The notes beneath the pieces were generated by a model. That model worked only from the letters and a program-made list of their open reading frames with translations. It made no database searches and was not told where the DNA came from. Both the position numbers and the translations under genes were made by a program. Shown piece by piece: positions 1-8,501 of a DNA stretch of 64,000 bases. Position 1 is the stretch's first letter. Each line of letters begins with the position of its first letter. This DNA is from Actinomadura oligospora ATCC 43269. Its GTDB lineage: Bacteria; Actinomycetota; Actinomycetes; Streptosporangiales; Streptosporangiaceae. The stretch lies in contig NZ_KI912410.1 in the NCBI RefSeq assembly GCF_000518265.1, positions 848,774 to 912,773 on the forward strand, given 5' to 3'.

Positions 1-1332
1 GCCCGCCTCTCGACCGGCCGCCTGACCGGCCGCCTGACCGGCCTCCCGACCGGCCTCCCGGCGTGCCTCCGGGCCGAGCCGGACGGGCAGCGAGCCCAGC
101 TGCCAGACCCCCGGCGTCCGGGCCCGGTCGATCTCGTCCCTGGGGACGGCCAGGGACAGGTTCGGGAACCGGGCGAGGAGGGAGGTGAAGGCGACCTCGG
201 CCTCCTGGCGGGCGAGGGCCGCGCCGAGGCAGTAGTGGAGGCCGTGCCCGAAGCCGACATGGGCCTCGCGGCGGCCGTCCGGCTGGCGGGTGATGTCGAA
301 CCGGTGCGGGTCGTCGAAGCGGCGCGGGTCGAAGTTGGCGGAGACGAGGCTGGCCTGGACGGGCGAGCCCTTCCGCAGGATCCGGCCCGCGATCACCACG
401 TCCTCGGTCGCGAACCGGAACCGGGTGGACTGCACCGGCCCGCACCAGCGCATCAGCTCGTGGACGGCCCCCGGCATCAGCCCGGACGGGTCGGCGCGCA
501 GCATGTCGAGCTGGTCCGGGTGGTCGAGCAGGGCCACGATGCCGTTCCCGATCAGGTGCGCCGTCGTCTGGTGCCCGGCGAGGACGATCGCCAGGACCAT
601 CGTGACCAGCTCGAACTCGCTGAGCACCGAGCCGTCCTCGTCGTGCACCCGGATCAACGCGGTGAGAAGGTCGTCGGCGGGCTCGGCGCGACGCCGCCGG
701 ACCAGCTCGCTCACGTAGTCGACGATGCCCGCGACGGCCGCGCCGATGCCCTCCGGCTCGTCCTGGCGGAGCAGCGCCGCGCCCCAGACCCGCCACAGTC
801 CGCGGTCCTCCTCGGGGATGCCGACCAGCTCGCAGATCACCGTGATCGGCAGCGGGTAGGCGAAGTGCTCCACGAGGTCGACCACGCCGTCCTCGGCGGG
901 CAGCCGGTCGAGCAGCCGGCCGGTGATCTCCTGGACCCGGGGCAGCAGCTCCTGGACGCGCCGGGGCGTGAACGTCCGCGCGACCAGCCGCCGCAGGCGC
1001 AGGTGATCGTCCCCGTCGGCGTCCAGGACGGTGCTGAGCAGGTACGGCGCGTACTCGTCGGCGACGCCCATGCTCCGGACCGTCGCCTCCCGGACGTCCT
1101 TCAGCCCGAGCCCCGGCACGTTCGCCGGGCTGTTGACGAACCGCCGGTCGCCCAGCACCGACCGGACGTCCTCGTACCGCGTGACGAGCCACAGAGGCGA
1201 TCCCGCGCCGCCGAAGGCGACCTGCAGCATCGGCGACCGCTCGCGCAGCCGGGAGTACCCCTGGAAGGGGTCGCGCAGCAGGTCGGCGTCCATCAGGTCC
1301 ACGGTCACGGGCTCCGCCACGGGCTTGGTCAC
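1..1332 (-). CDS. Cytochrome P450 monooxygenase (3' end beyond window)
   Basis: Haem-thiolate monooxygenase of the soluble bacterial type that takes electrons from a ferredoxin. I translated 444 residues on the minus strand. The I-helix oxygen-activation motif AGHQTT lies at 252-257, the ExxR motif as ELMR at 293-296, and the haem loop FGHGLHYCLG at 361-370 with ligand Cys368. The GTG start at 1332 has GGAGAGG a few bases upstream. An in-frame ATG at 1416 would add 28 residues but lacks a ribosome site. The P450 fold is complete by about residue 420; the reading frame then enters a repetitive REAG/QAAG tail and leaves the window. Substrate is unknown and no redox partner gene is visible here. 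The sequence resembles the macrolide-type actinomycete P450s. Confidence 0.93.
   Translation of the reverse strand, partial: MTKPVAEPVTVDLMDADLLRDPFQGYSRLRERSPMLQVAFGGAGSPLWLVTRYEDVRSVLGDRRFVNSPANVPGLGLKDVREATVRSMGVADEYAPYLLSTVLDADGDDHLRLRRLVARTFTPRRVQELLPRVQEITGRLLDRLPAEDGVVDLVEHFAYPLPITVICELVGIPEEDRGLWRVWGAALLRQDEPEGIGAAVAGIVDYVSELVRRRRAEPADDLLTALIRVHDEDGSVLSEFELVTMVLAIVLAGHQTTAHLIGNGIVALLDHPDQLDMLRADPSGLMPGAVHELMRWCGPVQSTRFRFATEDVVIAGRILRKGSPVQASLVSANFDPRRFDDPHRFDITRQPDGRREAHVGFGHGLHYCLGAALARQEAEVAFTSLLARFPNLSLAVPRDEIDRARTPGVWQLGSLPVRLGPEARREAGREAGQAAGQAAGREAG
12..59. repeat. Four tandem 12-nt repeats in the P450 tail
   Basis: Four consecutive 12-base units (gaccggccgcct twice, then gaccggcctccc twice) lie inside the P450 frame. 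They encode alternating REAG and QAAG tetrapeptides, so copy-number change by slippage would keep the reading frame. Confidence 0.75.
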
Positions 1333-1530
1333 GGCGTCCTCTCCGTCGGCGCCGTGCTCCGGGCCACCACCACCCCGGCGGCGTCCGGACGCGGCGGAAC
1401 GATGCGTCGTGTCCATGTGTAACCGCCGCCCAGGGCCGCCACCCTGACCCCAAGCGCCCCACTACTACCCCGGCCAGGCCACCCACCCGTCCCGCCGACG
1501 GAGGGGCGGGCCAGGCCGGCCGGTGAACGG

Positions 1531-1569
1531 CGTAGGGGCCGAATCCGATGATCGGATTCGGCCCCTACG
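1531..1569 (-). terminator. Perfect 19-bp inverted repeat, likely terminator
   Basis: Two 19-base arms (1531-1549 and 1551-1569) are perfect complements separated by one base, so the RNA forms a very stable hairpin. It lies about 100 bases after the stop of the secreted-protein gene and before the P450 start, both on the minus strand. There is no U-tract, so a terminator is the leading reading and a protein-binding palindrome is the alternative. Confidence 0.6.
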
Positions 1570-1673
1570 GAACATCGGTCCCCGGCATCCGCGTGATCAT
1601 CGAGCTTCGCCGGACACCCGTGATCAGCCCTCCGCGAGGGACGCTCTGGGCGGCATCGCCCTGCGAATGGCCG

Positions 1674-2978
1674 TCAGCCGTTGAGGAGGCTCGGAGCCAC
1701 GGCGAACATCGCGCGCTGTTCCTCGGCCTCGGTCAGGCCCCAGAGCTCCTTGACCGGGTAGGGGCTCCCCGCCTCGTACCAGGGGGCGAGGTCCTCGGGG
1801 TGCTCGGCCCAGTCCGTCCGGGTGCTGATCGTCCAGGTGCTCGGGTCGCCGTGCACGTTGACGACGGCGAGCCTGTTGTTGACGGTCGGCGGCTTCACCC
1901 AGCCGCCGGACATGTTGATGTAGAGGGTGTCACCGTTGGCCTGCACGCCCTGGACGTCGCTGATCGCGTTCGCCGTGTCGGCGGTCGTGGTGGACACCCA
2001 GCCCTCGGTGGCCACGGGGGCGAGGCGGTAGTCGTCGTCCAGGAAGTCGTACCGGACGATCCGGGTGCCCGCGACGGAGTTCTGGGACGACTCGTAGGTC
2101 CCGGCGATCAGGCTGGCGCCGCCGGTGCTGTTGCGGTCCAGCGAGATGTAGGCGGGCTCGAAGCCGGTCGTGTACCGCCGGACCTCGGGCATGACGTACT
2201 GGTAGTCGCCGGTCCTGCCGTCCAGCCTCCGGTAGATCTTGGTGGTGTCGAAGACCCGGACGGCGCCCTTGCCCGCGTCCCCGGGCGGGACGGTCTGGTG
2301 GTTCCAGTTGCTCGTGTTCGCCATGAACAGGTACTTGCCGTACCAGGCGAGCCCGCCGCCGTGCCCGTACACGCGGCGCAGGTTGCCGGTCCCGTCGTCC
2401 CAGACGGGCAGGACCCAGCGGTACTTGCCGTCGTCGAGGTTCGCGAAGGCGAGCTTGACGGAGTTGTTGCGGTAGTCCTTGCCGTCGCTGGTCGGGTGCT
2501 GGATGTCGCTCGGGTTGTCGTTCTGCCAGTTCCAGCTGGCCACGGCGGCCTGCTGACCGCCGCTGAGGACGCCTCCGGCCCGCGCCTCGCCGGACGTCGC
2601 GATGCCCTGCGGCACCCACGGCTGCTTCCAGGCGTTCGCGGAACCGGCGACGCCCTGCATCGCCTTGTCCCAGCAGAACGCCCTGGTGGTGCCCATCTTG
2701 GGAAGGTTGGCCTTCACGCTCGCGGGACACGCGGGGTCGCCGACGCCCAGGAGGGCTACGCGATCATCCCCGCTCAGAGCACCGTCGATGCCCACCTGCT
2801 CGTATCCCGGGGGCGGGGACAGGGGACTGTCGTACTTCTCCGTCAGCTGGTACTGGACGCCCTTCACGTCGGTCATCTTCTGCAGGGGCGGACGCGTCGC
2901 CGCCGCCTGCGCGGGCGCGGTGAGCAGTCCTCCCGCCGCCACCAGGGCTCCGCCGAGGGTCAGCCATCGCTTGAACAC
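1674..2978 (-). CDS. Secreted protein of unknown function
   Basis: Protein of 434 residues with a Sec signal peptide: a short basic start (FKRW), a hydrophobic Leu/Ala/Gly stretch, and a likely cut after APAQA near residue 25. The mature part is rich in Trp, Tyr, Gly and Asp with no membrane segment, as in extracellular beta-sheet proteins. I recognise no catalytic motif. The GTG at 2978 is preferred because GGAGG lies six bases upstream; another in-frame GTG at 2990 overlaps that ribosome site. The gene is monocistronic and ends before a strong hairpin. It resembles conserved secreted proteins of actinomycetes, but no function can be assigned. Confidence 0.8.
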   Translation of the reverse strand: MFKRWLTLGGALVAAGGLLTAPAQAAATRPPLQKMTDVKGVQYQLTEKYDSPLSPPPGYEQVGIDGALSGDDRVALLGVGDPACPASVKANLPKMGTTRAFCWDKAMQGVAGSANAWKQPWVPQGIATSGEARAGGVLSGGQQAAVASWNWQNDNPSDIQHPTSDGKDYRNNSVKLAFANLDDGKYRWVLPVWDDGTGNLRRVYGHGGGLAWYGKYLFMANTSNWNHQTVPPGDAGKGAVRVFDTTKIYRRLDGRTGDYQYVMPEVRRYTTGFEPAYISLDRNSTGGASLIAGTYESSQNSVAGTRIVRYDFLDDDYRLAPVATEGWVSTTTADTANAISDVQGVQANGDTLYINMSGGWVKPPTVNNRLAVVNVHGDPSTWTISTRTDWAEHPEDLAPWYEAGSPYPVKELWGLTEAEEQRAMFAVAPSLLNG

Positions 2979-3200
2979 AGGTACCTCCACTCAGGGACCA
3001 GCGGGGTTCGGGTGAGTCATGGACCTGCGGGGTTGGGTGAGCGGTCACGTGTCGGACTTCGGGACCGGCCGGAACCCAGACTTCGGCGCGGAGGATTGTC
3101 TGGCAAGCCGTACCGGCCACGTCAGACAAAAGGTCATCCACGCCGGACAAAGGGCACCGGACGGGAGAGTGGCGTGCCCGGGGACGTGCGGAAAAGCGAA

Positions 3201-3231
3201 GAGGCCGGTTCCGCTGTGCGGAACCGGCCTC
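3201..3231 (-). terminator. Terminator of tRNA-His
   Basis: A 14-bp perfect stem (3201-3214 with 3218-3231) and 3-nt loop is followed on the minus strand by a T-rich run (TTCGCTTTTCC). It begins ten bases after the tRNA 3' end. Confidence 0.85.
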
Positions 3232-3240
3232 TCACCTTGG

Positions 3241-3314
3241 GGTGAGTGAGGGGACTTGAACCCCCGACATCTTGGACCACAACCAAGTGCTCTGCCAGCT
3301 GAGCTACACCCACC
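3241..3314 (-). tRNA. tRNA-His (GTG)
   Basis: Cloverleaf on the minus strand, 74 nt with the histidine-specific extra G at position -1 facing C73. The acceptor pairs GTGGGTG with CACTCAC, the D-arm contains TAGCTCAGCTGGCAGAGC, the anticodon stem is CTTGG/CCAAG with loop TTGTGGT (anticodon GTG), and the T-loop is TTCAAGT. CCA is not encoded. A hairpin terminator follows. Confidence 0.97.
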
Positions 3315-3317
3315 ATG

Positions 3318-3335
3318 GCCGGGGCTTGCCCCGGC
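3318..3335 (-). other. Hairpin between orn and tRNA-His
   Basis: Perfect 8-bp stem with a two-base TT centre, just upstream of the tRNA and 64 bases after the orn stop. It may end orn transcripts or mark tRNA 5' processing. A TACACT hexamer at 3343-3348 (minus) could be the -10 box of the tRNA promoter. Confidence 0.45.
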
Positions 3336-3398
3336 GAGAATCAGTGTAGCGGTTCGCGGGGGGTGGTCGCGCACCGGATTTCCGGGAGGGCCCCCGGG

Positions 3399-3998
3399 TC
3401 AGGCCTGGGAGAGGATCTCGCCGGCCAGGGCGCGGGCGTGCTCGGAGTCGGGGCCCGGCTGGGGGACGAAGACGGCGGCGCGGTAGTAGCGGAGCTCGAC
3501 GATCGACTCGGTGATGTCGGCGAGGGCGCGGTGGCCGCCCTTCTTCTCCGGGCTGGCGAAGTAGGCGCGCGGGTACCAGCGGCGGGCCAGCTCCTTGATC
3601 GACGAGACGTCGACCATGCGGTAGTGGAGGTGGCCGTCCAGGGCGGGCATGTCGCGGGCCAGGAAGGAGCGGTCGGTGGCGATGGAGTTGCCGCAGAGCG
3701 GCGCCTTCTTCGGCTCCCGGACGTGCTTGCGGACGTAGTCCAGGACGGTCTGCTCGGCCTCGGCGAGGGTGACGCCCTTGGCCAGGACGTCCAGCAGGCC
3801 CGAGGAGGTGTGCATGTCGCGGACGACCTTGCTCATCTGGGCGAGGGACTCCTGCGGCGGCTTGATCACCACGTCGACGCCCTCGTCGAGGATGTTGAGC
3901 TCGCTGTCGGTGACCAGTGCGGCTATCTCGATCAGCGCGTCATTGCGCAGGTCGAGGCCGGTCATCTCACAGTCCACCCATACGAGCCGCTCATTCAT
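3399..3998 (-). CDS. orn: Oligoribonuclease
   Basis: 3'-to-5' exoribonuclease that degrades two- to five-nucleotide RNAs, including pGpG from cyclic-di-GMP turnover. The 199 residues match the usual family length. DEDDh catalytic residues are visible: the [10 protein letters not shown] motif near residue 8 supplies the first Asp and Glu, the [12 protein letters not shown] region supplies the middle Asp, and HRALADI near residue 160 supplies the His and last Asp. The ATG at 3998 begins MNERLVW, the conserved family start. A tRNA-His gene lies downstream, and a flavin-binding protein gene ends 34 bases upstream on the same strand. Confidence 0.97.
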   Translation of the reverse strand: MNERLVWVDCEMTGLDLRNDALIEIAALVTDSELNILDEGVDVVIKPPQESLAQMSKVVRDMHTSSGLLDVLAKGVTLAEAEQTVLDYVRKHVREPKKAPLCGNSIATDRSFLARDMPALDGHLHYRMVDVSSIKELARRWYPRAYFASPEKKGGHRALADITESIVELRYYRAAVFVPQPGPDSEHARALAGEILSQA

Positions 3999-4032
3999 GG
4001 GTTCACCATACGGCCACCCGGGGGGCGGTGGG

Positions 4033-4719
4033 TCATCCGGATTGGAACGTGGCCAGGATGTGCCCGGGGACCGGGATGCCCGGCCGGAGCGCGGGGTCGG
4101 GGACCGGTTCGCCGTAGGTCGTCCGGACCGGGACGACGCCCGCCCAGACGTCGAGCGCGTGGTCCTCCGGATCGTCCCCCGGGCCGCCCTGGCGGATCTT
4201 GACCGACGCCTCGTCCAGGGGGAGGGCGAGGACGGCCGTCTCCGCGATCTCCTTGCGGGTGGGCGCGCGGGTGGCGTCCCACTGGCCGGGGGCGATGTTC
4301 TCCACCACCGTGCGCAGGCCGTGCAGCTTCTCGTCACGGCCTGTGACCGGGCGGGGGACGCCGTAGATCATCGCGCAGCGGAAGTTCACCGAGTGGTGGT
4401 TGGCCGAGCGGCTGAGGACCAGGCCGTCCACATGGGTGACGGTGACGCAGATCTCGCCCGCCGGGGCCGCCAGCAGGCTGGACGCGCCGGAGGATCCGTG
4501 CAGGTAGAGGGTGTTCCCGTCGCGTCCGTAGGTGGTCGGCAGGACGCGCGGCGAGCCGTCCACCACGACCCCCAGGTGGCAGATGCGACCCGCGTCGAGG
4601 ACGGCGTGGAGGTCGGCCCGGTCGGTCCGGCCACGGGCGCGCATGCGGCGGAGGCGGGTGCGGTCGGTGACGGACAGGTCCGGGGCGAGCGGGCCGTCCG
4701 GGGTCGAAACGGTGGTCAT
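4033..4719 (-). CDS. Pyridoxamine 5'-phosphate oxidase-like flavin-binding protein
   Basis: A 228-residue protein of the PNPOx-like split-barrel superfamily, closest to the NimA-like flavin-nucleotide-binding group. It shows [18 protein letters not shown] near residues 47-64, the [12 protein letters not shown] flavin-phosphate region, and the later [12 protein letters not shown] strand. Such proteins bind FMN or F420. Its gene is divergent from a MocR-type regulator with a 73-bp gap holding inverted CCACTT-type sites. That arrangement is typical for MocR control of flavin or vitamin B6 genes, so the regulator probably controls this gene. The exact substrate is unknown. Confidence 0.88.
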   Translation of the reverse strand: MTTVSTPDGPLAPDLSVTDRTRLRRMRARGRTDRADLHAVLDAGRICHLGVVVDGSPRVLPTTYGRDGNTLYLHGSSGASSLLAAPAGEICVTVTHVDGLVLSRSANHHSVNFRCAMIYGVPRPVTGRDEKLHGLRTVVENIAPGQWDATRAPTRKEIAETAVLALPLDEASVKIRQGGPGDDPEDHALDVWAGVVPVRTTYGEPVPDPALRPGIPVPGHILATFQSG

Positions 4720-4738
4720 GGACCTACGCTAGGAGGCG

Positions 4739-4763
4739 AGTGGACTGGGAAGAAGGGCCACTT
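4739..4763. promoter_or_regulatory. Putative MocR operator
   Basis: AGTGG at 4739-4743 and CCACT at 4758-4762 form an inverted pair, and a further CCACTTT copy lies at 4782-4788 just before the regulator start. They occupy the only gap between the divergent flavoprotein and regulator genes. This is inference from symmetry and position. Confidence 0.45.
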
Positions 4764-4792
4764 CACAGGGATTCCGGGAGACCACTTTGGCG

Positions 4793-6166
4793 ATGTTCGA
4801 CCTGCCGCTCACCGTGGACCGGGAGCGGGCCGAGCCGCTCGGCGCGCAGCTCGCCGGGCAGCTGCGGGCGGCCCTGCGGGACGGACGGCTCGTCGCGGGG
4901 GAGCGGCTGCCGTCCGGGCGGACGCTCGCGGCGGCGCTCGGCGTCAGCCGGACGGTGGTGACCGAGGCGTACGGGCAGCTGTACGCGGAGGGCTGGCTGG
5001 AGGGACGGCACGGGTCCGGCACGTACGTGACCGAGATCGTCCCGGCGCCGCGTCCGACCTGGGACGGGCCGGTGCCGCACGAGCGGTTCGTCCCCGAGGG
5101 CGTGATCGACCTGCGGCCCGGCGCGGCGTGGATCGGCGGCCTGGACGGCCCGGCGTGGCGGCGCGCGTGGCGGCTGGCGGCGGCGGCCGTCCCGTCCGCG
5201 CGTCCGGACCCGCACGGACGGCCCGCCCTGCGCGCGGCGCTGGCCGAGCACATGCGGCGCAGCCGTGGGGTGTCCTGCACCCCGGACGGCGTCGTCGTCA
5301 CGCGCGGCGTCGGCAACGGGCTGGACCTGCTCGCGGCGACCGTCCTGCGTCCCGGCGACCGCGTCGGCGTCGAGGACCCGGGCTGGGCGCGCGCCCGGAC
5401 GGTGCTGGACGCGCGCGGCATGACGCCCGTCCCGTGCCCGGTCGACGAGCACGGCCTCGTCGTGGACGCGCTGCCCGGCGACCTGCGCATGGTGTACACG
5501 ACGCCGTCCCACCAGTACCCGCTCGGCGGCGTCCTGCCGGTGCCGCGACGGCAGGCGCTGCTGGCCTGGGCGCGGCGCACCGGCGCGCTGGTCGTGGAGG
5601 ACGACTACGACGGCGAGTTCCGCTACGACGTCGCGCCGCTGCCCGCGCTGTTCGACCTGGACCCGGAGGTCGTGGTGCACCTCGGCACCACCGCCAAGAT
5701 CCTCACCTCGGACGTGGGCGTGGGGTGGCTGGTGGCCCGTCCCGAGCTGGCGGAGGCCGTCGCGCGCCGCCGGATCGACCTTGCCGACCGGACGGCCGCG
5801 GTGTCCCAGGAGGCCGTCCGGCTGCTGCTGGAGAGCGGCGACCTGGACCGGCACGTCCGCCGGATGCGCGCCGAGTACGCCCGCCGCCGCGCCGTGGTGA
5901 CCGAGGAGCTCGCCGGGCTGCCGCTGGTCGGCGACACCGCCGGGTTGCACCTGGTGGTGTCGCTGCCGCCGGGCCGCGCCCAGCCGATCGCCGCCGAGGC
6001 CGTCCGGCACGGCGTCCTGCTGGACGTCCTGGAACACCACCACGCCGGACCGGCCCGGTTCTCCGGGCTGGTCATCGGCTACGGCGCGGTCGCGGGACGG
6101 ACCGAACTCCGCACCGCCTGCACCCTCGTCCGCCGCCTCGTCACGTCCAGGGCGGAGGTGAACTGA
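4793..6166 (+). CDS. MocR/PdxR-type transcriptional regulator with aminotransferase domain
   Basis: A 457-residue GntR-family regulator. The N-terminal winged helix at about residues 10-75 includes LPSGRTLAAALGVSRTVVTEAY. A class I aminotransferase-like domain follows at about 100-450, with the PLP-lysine region HLGTTAKIL and a conserved VVEDDYDGEFRYD aspartate motif. In MocR proteins this second domain binds PLP or a related ligand rather than catalysing transamination. The ATG at 4793 is used; a TTG at 4787, better spaced from GGGAG, would add two residues. It is divergent from a PNPOx-like flavoprotein, its most likely target. Confidence 0.93.
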   Translation: MFDLPLTVDRERAEPLGAQLAGQLRAALRDGRLVAGERLPSGRTLAAALGVSRTVVTEAYGQLYAEGWLEGRHGSGTYVTEIVPAPRPTWDGPVPHERFVPEGVIDLRPGAAWIGGLDGPAWRRAWRLAAAAVPSARPDPHGRPALRAALAEHMRRSRGVSCTPDGVVVTRGVGNGLDLLAATVLRPGDRVGVEDPGWARARTVLDARGMTPVPCPVDEHGLVVDALPGDLRMVYTTPSHQYPLGGVLPVPRRQALLAWARRTGALVVEDDYDGEFRYDVAPLPALFDLDPEVVVHLGTTAKILTSDVGVGWLVARPELAEAVARRRIDLADRTAAVSQEAVRLLLESGDLDRHVRRMRAEYARRRAVVTEELAGLPLVGDTAGLHLVVSLPPGRAQPIAAEAVRHGVLLDVLEHHHAGPARFSGLVIGYGAVAGRTELRTACTLVRRLVTSRAEVN

Positions 6167-6196
6167 CGCCCACCGCGTGACGCCGCGTGGAGGGGG

Positions 6197-6928
6197 TCAC
6201 CGGGCGTTCACGGGGACGGGCCGGGGGGTTTGCGGGGGTGCCGTGGGGGCCGGTGGCGGGGGAGGGGGCGGGGCCGCGCGGGTGAGGAGTGTTTTGCGGG
6301 AGCCGTTGCCGAGCGGCCCGTCGTCACCCGCGACGGGACGCGGGCGGGGCAGCGCGGGGAGCGTCGTGTCGGGGCCGGTGACGCGGCGGACGTCGATGCC
6401 TCCGGGGTCGGGCCGGACGACGTCCGGCACCTGGGACGCGCCGAAGTGCCCGCCGCGCGCCCAGGCCCGGCGCTCGCGGCGGGACTCGTAGGACTGCGGC
6501 GTCGGCAGCGGCGGCCCGGCGGGCCAGCGGCGCGCCACGCCCCAGCCGTCCAGCCAGCGCAGGATCGGGTCGAGGCCGGTCAGCGCGCCGCCGGTGAACG
6601 GCTCGCGGGCCTCGCCGACGACCATGATCTGCGCGCAGATCCGGCCCTCGTGCCCGGGGCCGGAACCGGCCTCGGGGCCGTCCTCGGCGAGGGCGAGGGA
6701 CGCGCGGAGGATCGGGATCTGCTGGACGAGCTCGCCGGAGAGCGGGTTCCAGACCAGGTGCGCGGGCCGTCCGATCTTGGCGAGGTCGGCGGCGAGCGAC
6801 CGCGCGGACACGGCGCGCGGATCGGACCCGCTGGTCAGCCACACGGCCCGGGGGGCTCCGCCCCGCAGGGCGCCGCCGTCCAGTCGTGCGGGCAGCCGGA
6901 CGGCCGCGGGCAGCCATGCGTCGGCCAC
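6197..6928 (-). CDS. Conserved hypothetical protein, possibly amidase-fold
   Basis: A 243-residue protein starting at a GTG (VADAWLP) behind a G-rich ribosome site. An internal alpha/beta region (IGRPAHLVWNPLSGELVQ, then GRICAQIMVVGEAREPF and ILRWLDGWGV) resembles conserved actinomycete proteins with weak likeness to phage-type peptidoglycan amidases. No zinc-binding histidine triad is evident, so catalysis is doubtful. The C-terminus is disordered and proline-rich, with a run of eight prolines. No signal peptide is seen. It stands alone: a MocR gene converges on it downstream and a 450-bp gap precedes it. Confidence 0.65.
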   Translation of the reverse strand: MADAWLPAAVRLPARLDGGALRGGAPRAVWLTSGSDPRAVSARSLAADLAKIGRPAHLVWNPLSGELVQQIPILRASLALAEDGPEAGSGPGHEGRICAQIMVVGEAREPFTGGALTGLDPILRWLDGWGVARRWPAGPPLPTPQSYESRRERRAWARGGHFGASQVPDVVRPDPGGIDVRRVTGPDTTLPALPRPRPVAGDDGPLGNGSRKTLLTRAAPPPPPPPAPTAPPQTPRPVPVNAR

Positions 6929-7382
6929 GGTGCGTTCCCCCCTATGGGGCGCGTGGGTCACGGCCCCGTTCGGTCCGGTCCTTGCCTTCGTGCCCGGCCG
7001 GACCCTGGGGTCCGGTCGGCCCGCCCTGGGCCGGTTTGGATGGCTCTTTATTAGGCATTCGTGCCTTGTGTCGCTGATGACTACCCCCACCGGCGTCCGC
7101 TCTCACCTGGGACGGCGACTTTCCTGCGCGCACCCCCGTCCATCAGCCACGCGTCACTCCCCGCACGGTGATGAACACGCAGGTGGCGGGCTGCCGGGAC
7201 GGCTGGGGAAGGTGGTGCGCGCTGCGGCCGGATCCGGCCGGGCCCGGTCCCGGCCGCCGCGGCGTCGCGGGGCCGGGCGGAACGGCGTCGCGGGGCCGGG
7301 TGGAACGGTGTCGCGGGCGCACTGGAACGGCCCGGTGGGGTGGGCTTCCCAGGGGAACCGAGCCGCGTTCTAATAGGGCCTC
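6929..7382. other. Intergenic region with tandem repeats
   Basis: No convincing gene in 454 bp. The left part should hold the promoter of the minus-strand hypothetical gene and the right part that of the phosphotransferase gene. The only structure found is a three-copy 23-base tandem repeat at 7261-7328. Confidence 0.6.
7261..7328. repeat. Three tandem 23-nt repeats
   Basis: Units begin at 7261, 7284 and 7307. The first two differ at one base (C/T) and the third is degenerate and one base shorter. Each contains GTCGCGGG and ends in GGAAC. They lie 55 bases upstream of the phosphotransferase start and could be regulatory or slippage-derived. Confidence 0.75.
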
Positions 7383-8489
7383 ATGACGGCAGACGCTGAA
7401 CTCCCGGCCGGGGTCCCCGGCATCGACGCGCCCCGGCTGGCCGCCTGGCTGGCCCGTGAACTGCCCGGGTCCGGGCGGATCACCCGGATCGAGGTGATCG
7501 CGGGCGGACGGTCCAACCTCACCTACGCGATCACCCTGGACGGCGGCGACCGCGACCGGATCGTGCTGCGCCGTCCGCCGCTCGGGCACGTCCTGCCGAC
7601 CGCGCACGACATGGGACGCGAGTACCGGGTGCTGTCCGCGCTCGGCGCGCACGGGACGGGCGTCCCGGTGCCGGGGGTCCTCGCGCTGTGCGAGGACGCG
7701 GAGGTCGTCGGCGCGCGCTTCTACCTGATGGACTTCGTGGACGGCCGCGTCCTGCGCACGCCGGAGGAGGCCCCCGACGTCACCCCGGAGCGGGCGCGCG
7801 GGCTCAGCGAGGCGCTCGCCGCCGCGCTCGCCGCGATCCACACCGTGGACGTCGAGAAGGCCGGGCTCGCCGACTTCGGCCGTCCGTCCGGGTACATGGA
7901 GCGGCAGCTGCGCCGCTGGGGCAAGCAGTGGGACGCCTCGCGCGAGGCGATCCACGCCACCGGGACCGAGCGTGACCTGCCCGAATACGACCGGCTCGTC
8001 GCGCGGCTCGCCGGGCGGCTCCCCGCCGTGCCCGCCGCCGGAGCCCCGGCGCGGCTCGTCCACGGCGACTTCCGGCTCGACAACGCGCTGGTCCGGCTGG
8101 AGCCGAGGCCGGAGATCGCCGCCGTCGTGGACTGGGAGATGTCCACGCTCGGCGACCCGCTGTCCGACCTCGGCCTGACGCTGGTCTACTGGGCCGAGGC
8201 GACCGACCCGGCGCTGCTCCCGGTCGGCGCGACGATCACCACCGCGCCCGGGTTCATGACGCGCCGCGAGTTCGCCGGGCGGTACGCCGAGCTGACCGGC
8301 TACGACCTCTCCGACCTCGACTTCTACGTGGCGTTCGCGTGCTTCAAGCTGGCGGTCGTCCTGGAGGGCATCCACGCGCGGTTCCTGCAGCGCGCCACGG
8401 TCGGCGAGGGATTCGAGGAGATCGGCTCGGCCGTCCCGATGCTGCTCGACCGCGCGCACGGTGTTCTGGACGCGCGTTCTCCCTGGTAG
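7383..8489 (+). CDS. APH/ACAD10-like phosphotransferase family protein
   Basis: A 368-residue kinase-fold protein of the aminoglycoside phosphotransferase superfamily, in the branch linked to ACAD10/11 and acyl-CoA metabolism. The N-lobe has IAGGRSNLTYAI near residue 40. The catalytic loop is LVHGDFRLDNAL near 221, with the metal-binding DWEMSTLGDP near 246. In eukaryotic ACAD10/11 this domain phosphorylates 4-hydroxy fatty acyl-CoAs; the bacterial substrate is unknown. Antibiotic resistance is unlikely given the subfamily. It converges on a sigma-factor gene 12 bases downstream. Confidence 0.9.
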   Translation: MTADAELPAGVPGIDAPRLAAWLARELPGSGRITRIEVIAGGRSNLTYAITLDGGDRDRIVLRRPPLGHVLPTAHDMGREYRVLSALGAHGTGVPVPGVLALCEDAEVVGARFYLMDFVDGRVLRTPEEAPDVTPERARGLSEALAAALAAIHTVDVEKAGLADFGRPSGYMERQLRRWGKQWDASREAIHATGTERDLPEYDRLVARLAGRLPAVPAAGAPARLVHGDFRLDNALVRLEPRPEIAAVVDWEMSTLGDPLSDLGLTLVYWAEATDPALLPVGATITTAPGFMTRREFAGRYAELTGYDLSDLDFYVAFACFKLAVVLEGIHARFLQRATVGEGFEEIGSAVPMLLDRAHGVLDARSPW

Positions 8490-8501
8490 CCGAGGGGCGG
8501 G

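Noticed and set aside
235-1422. Plus-strand frame over the P450 region
   Set aside because: It is a shadow of the minus-strand P450, whose haem, ExxR and I-helix motifs are intact.
3134-3316. Small minus-strand ORF starting with MVGVAQLAEH
   Set aside because: It is translated from tRNA-His and its terminator, a common false gene call.
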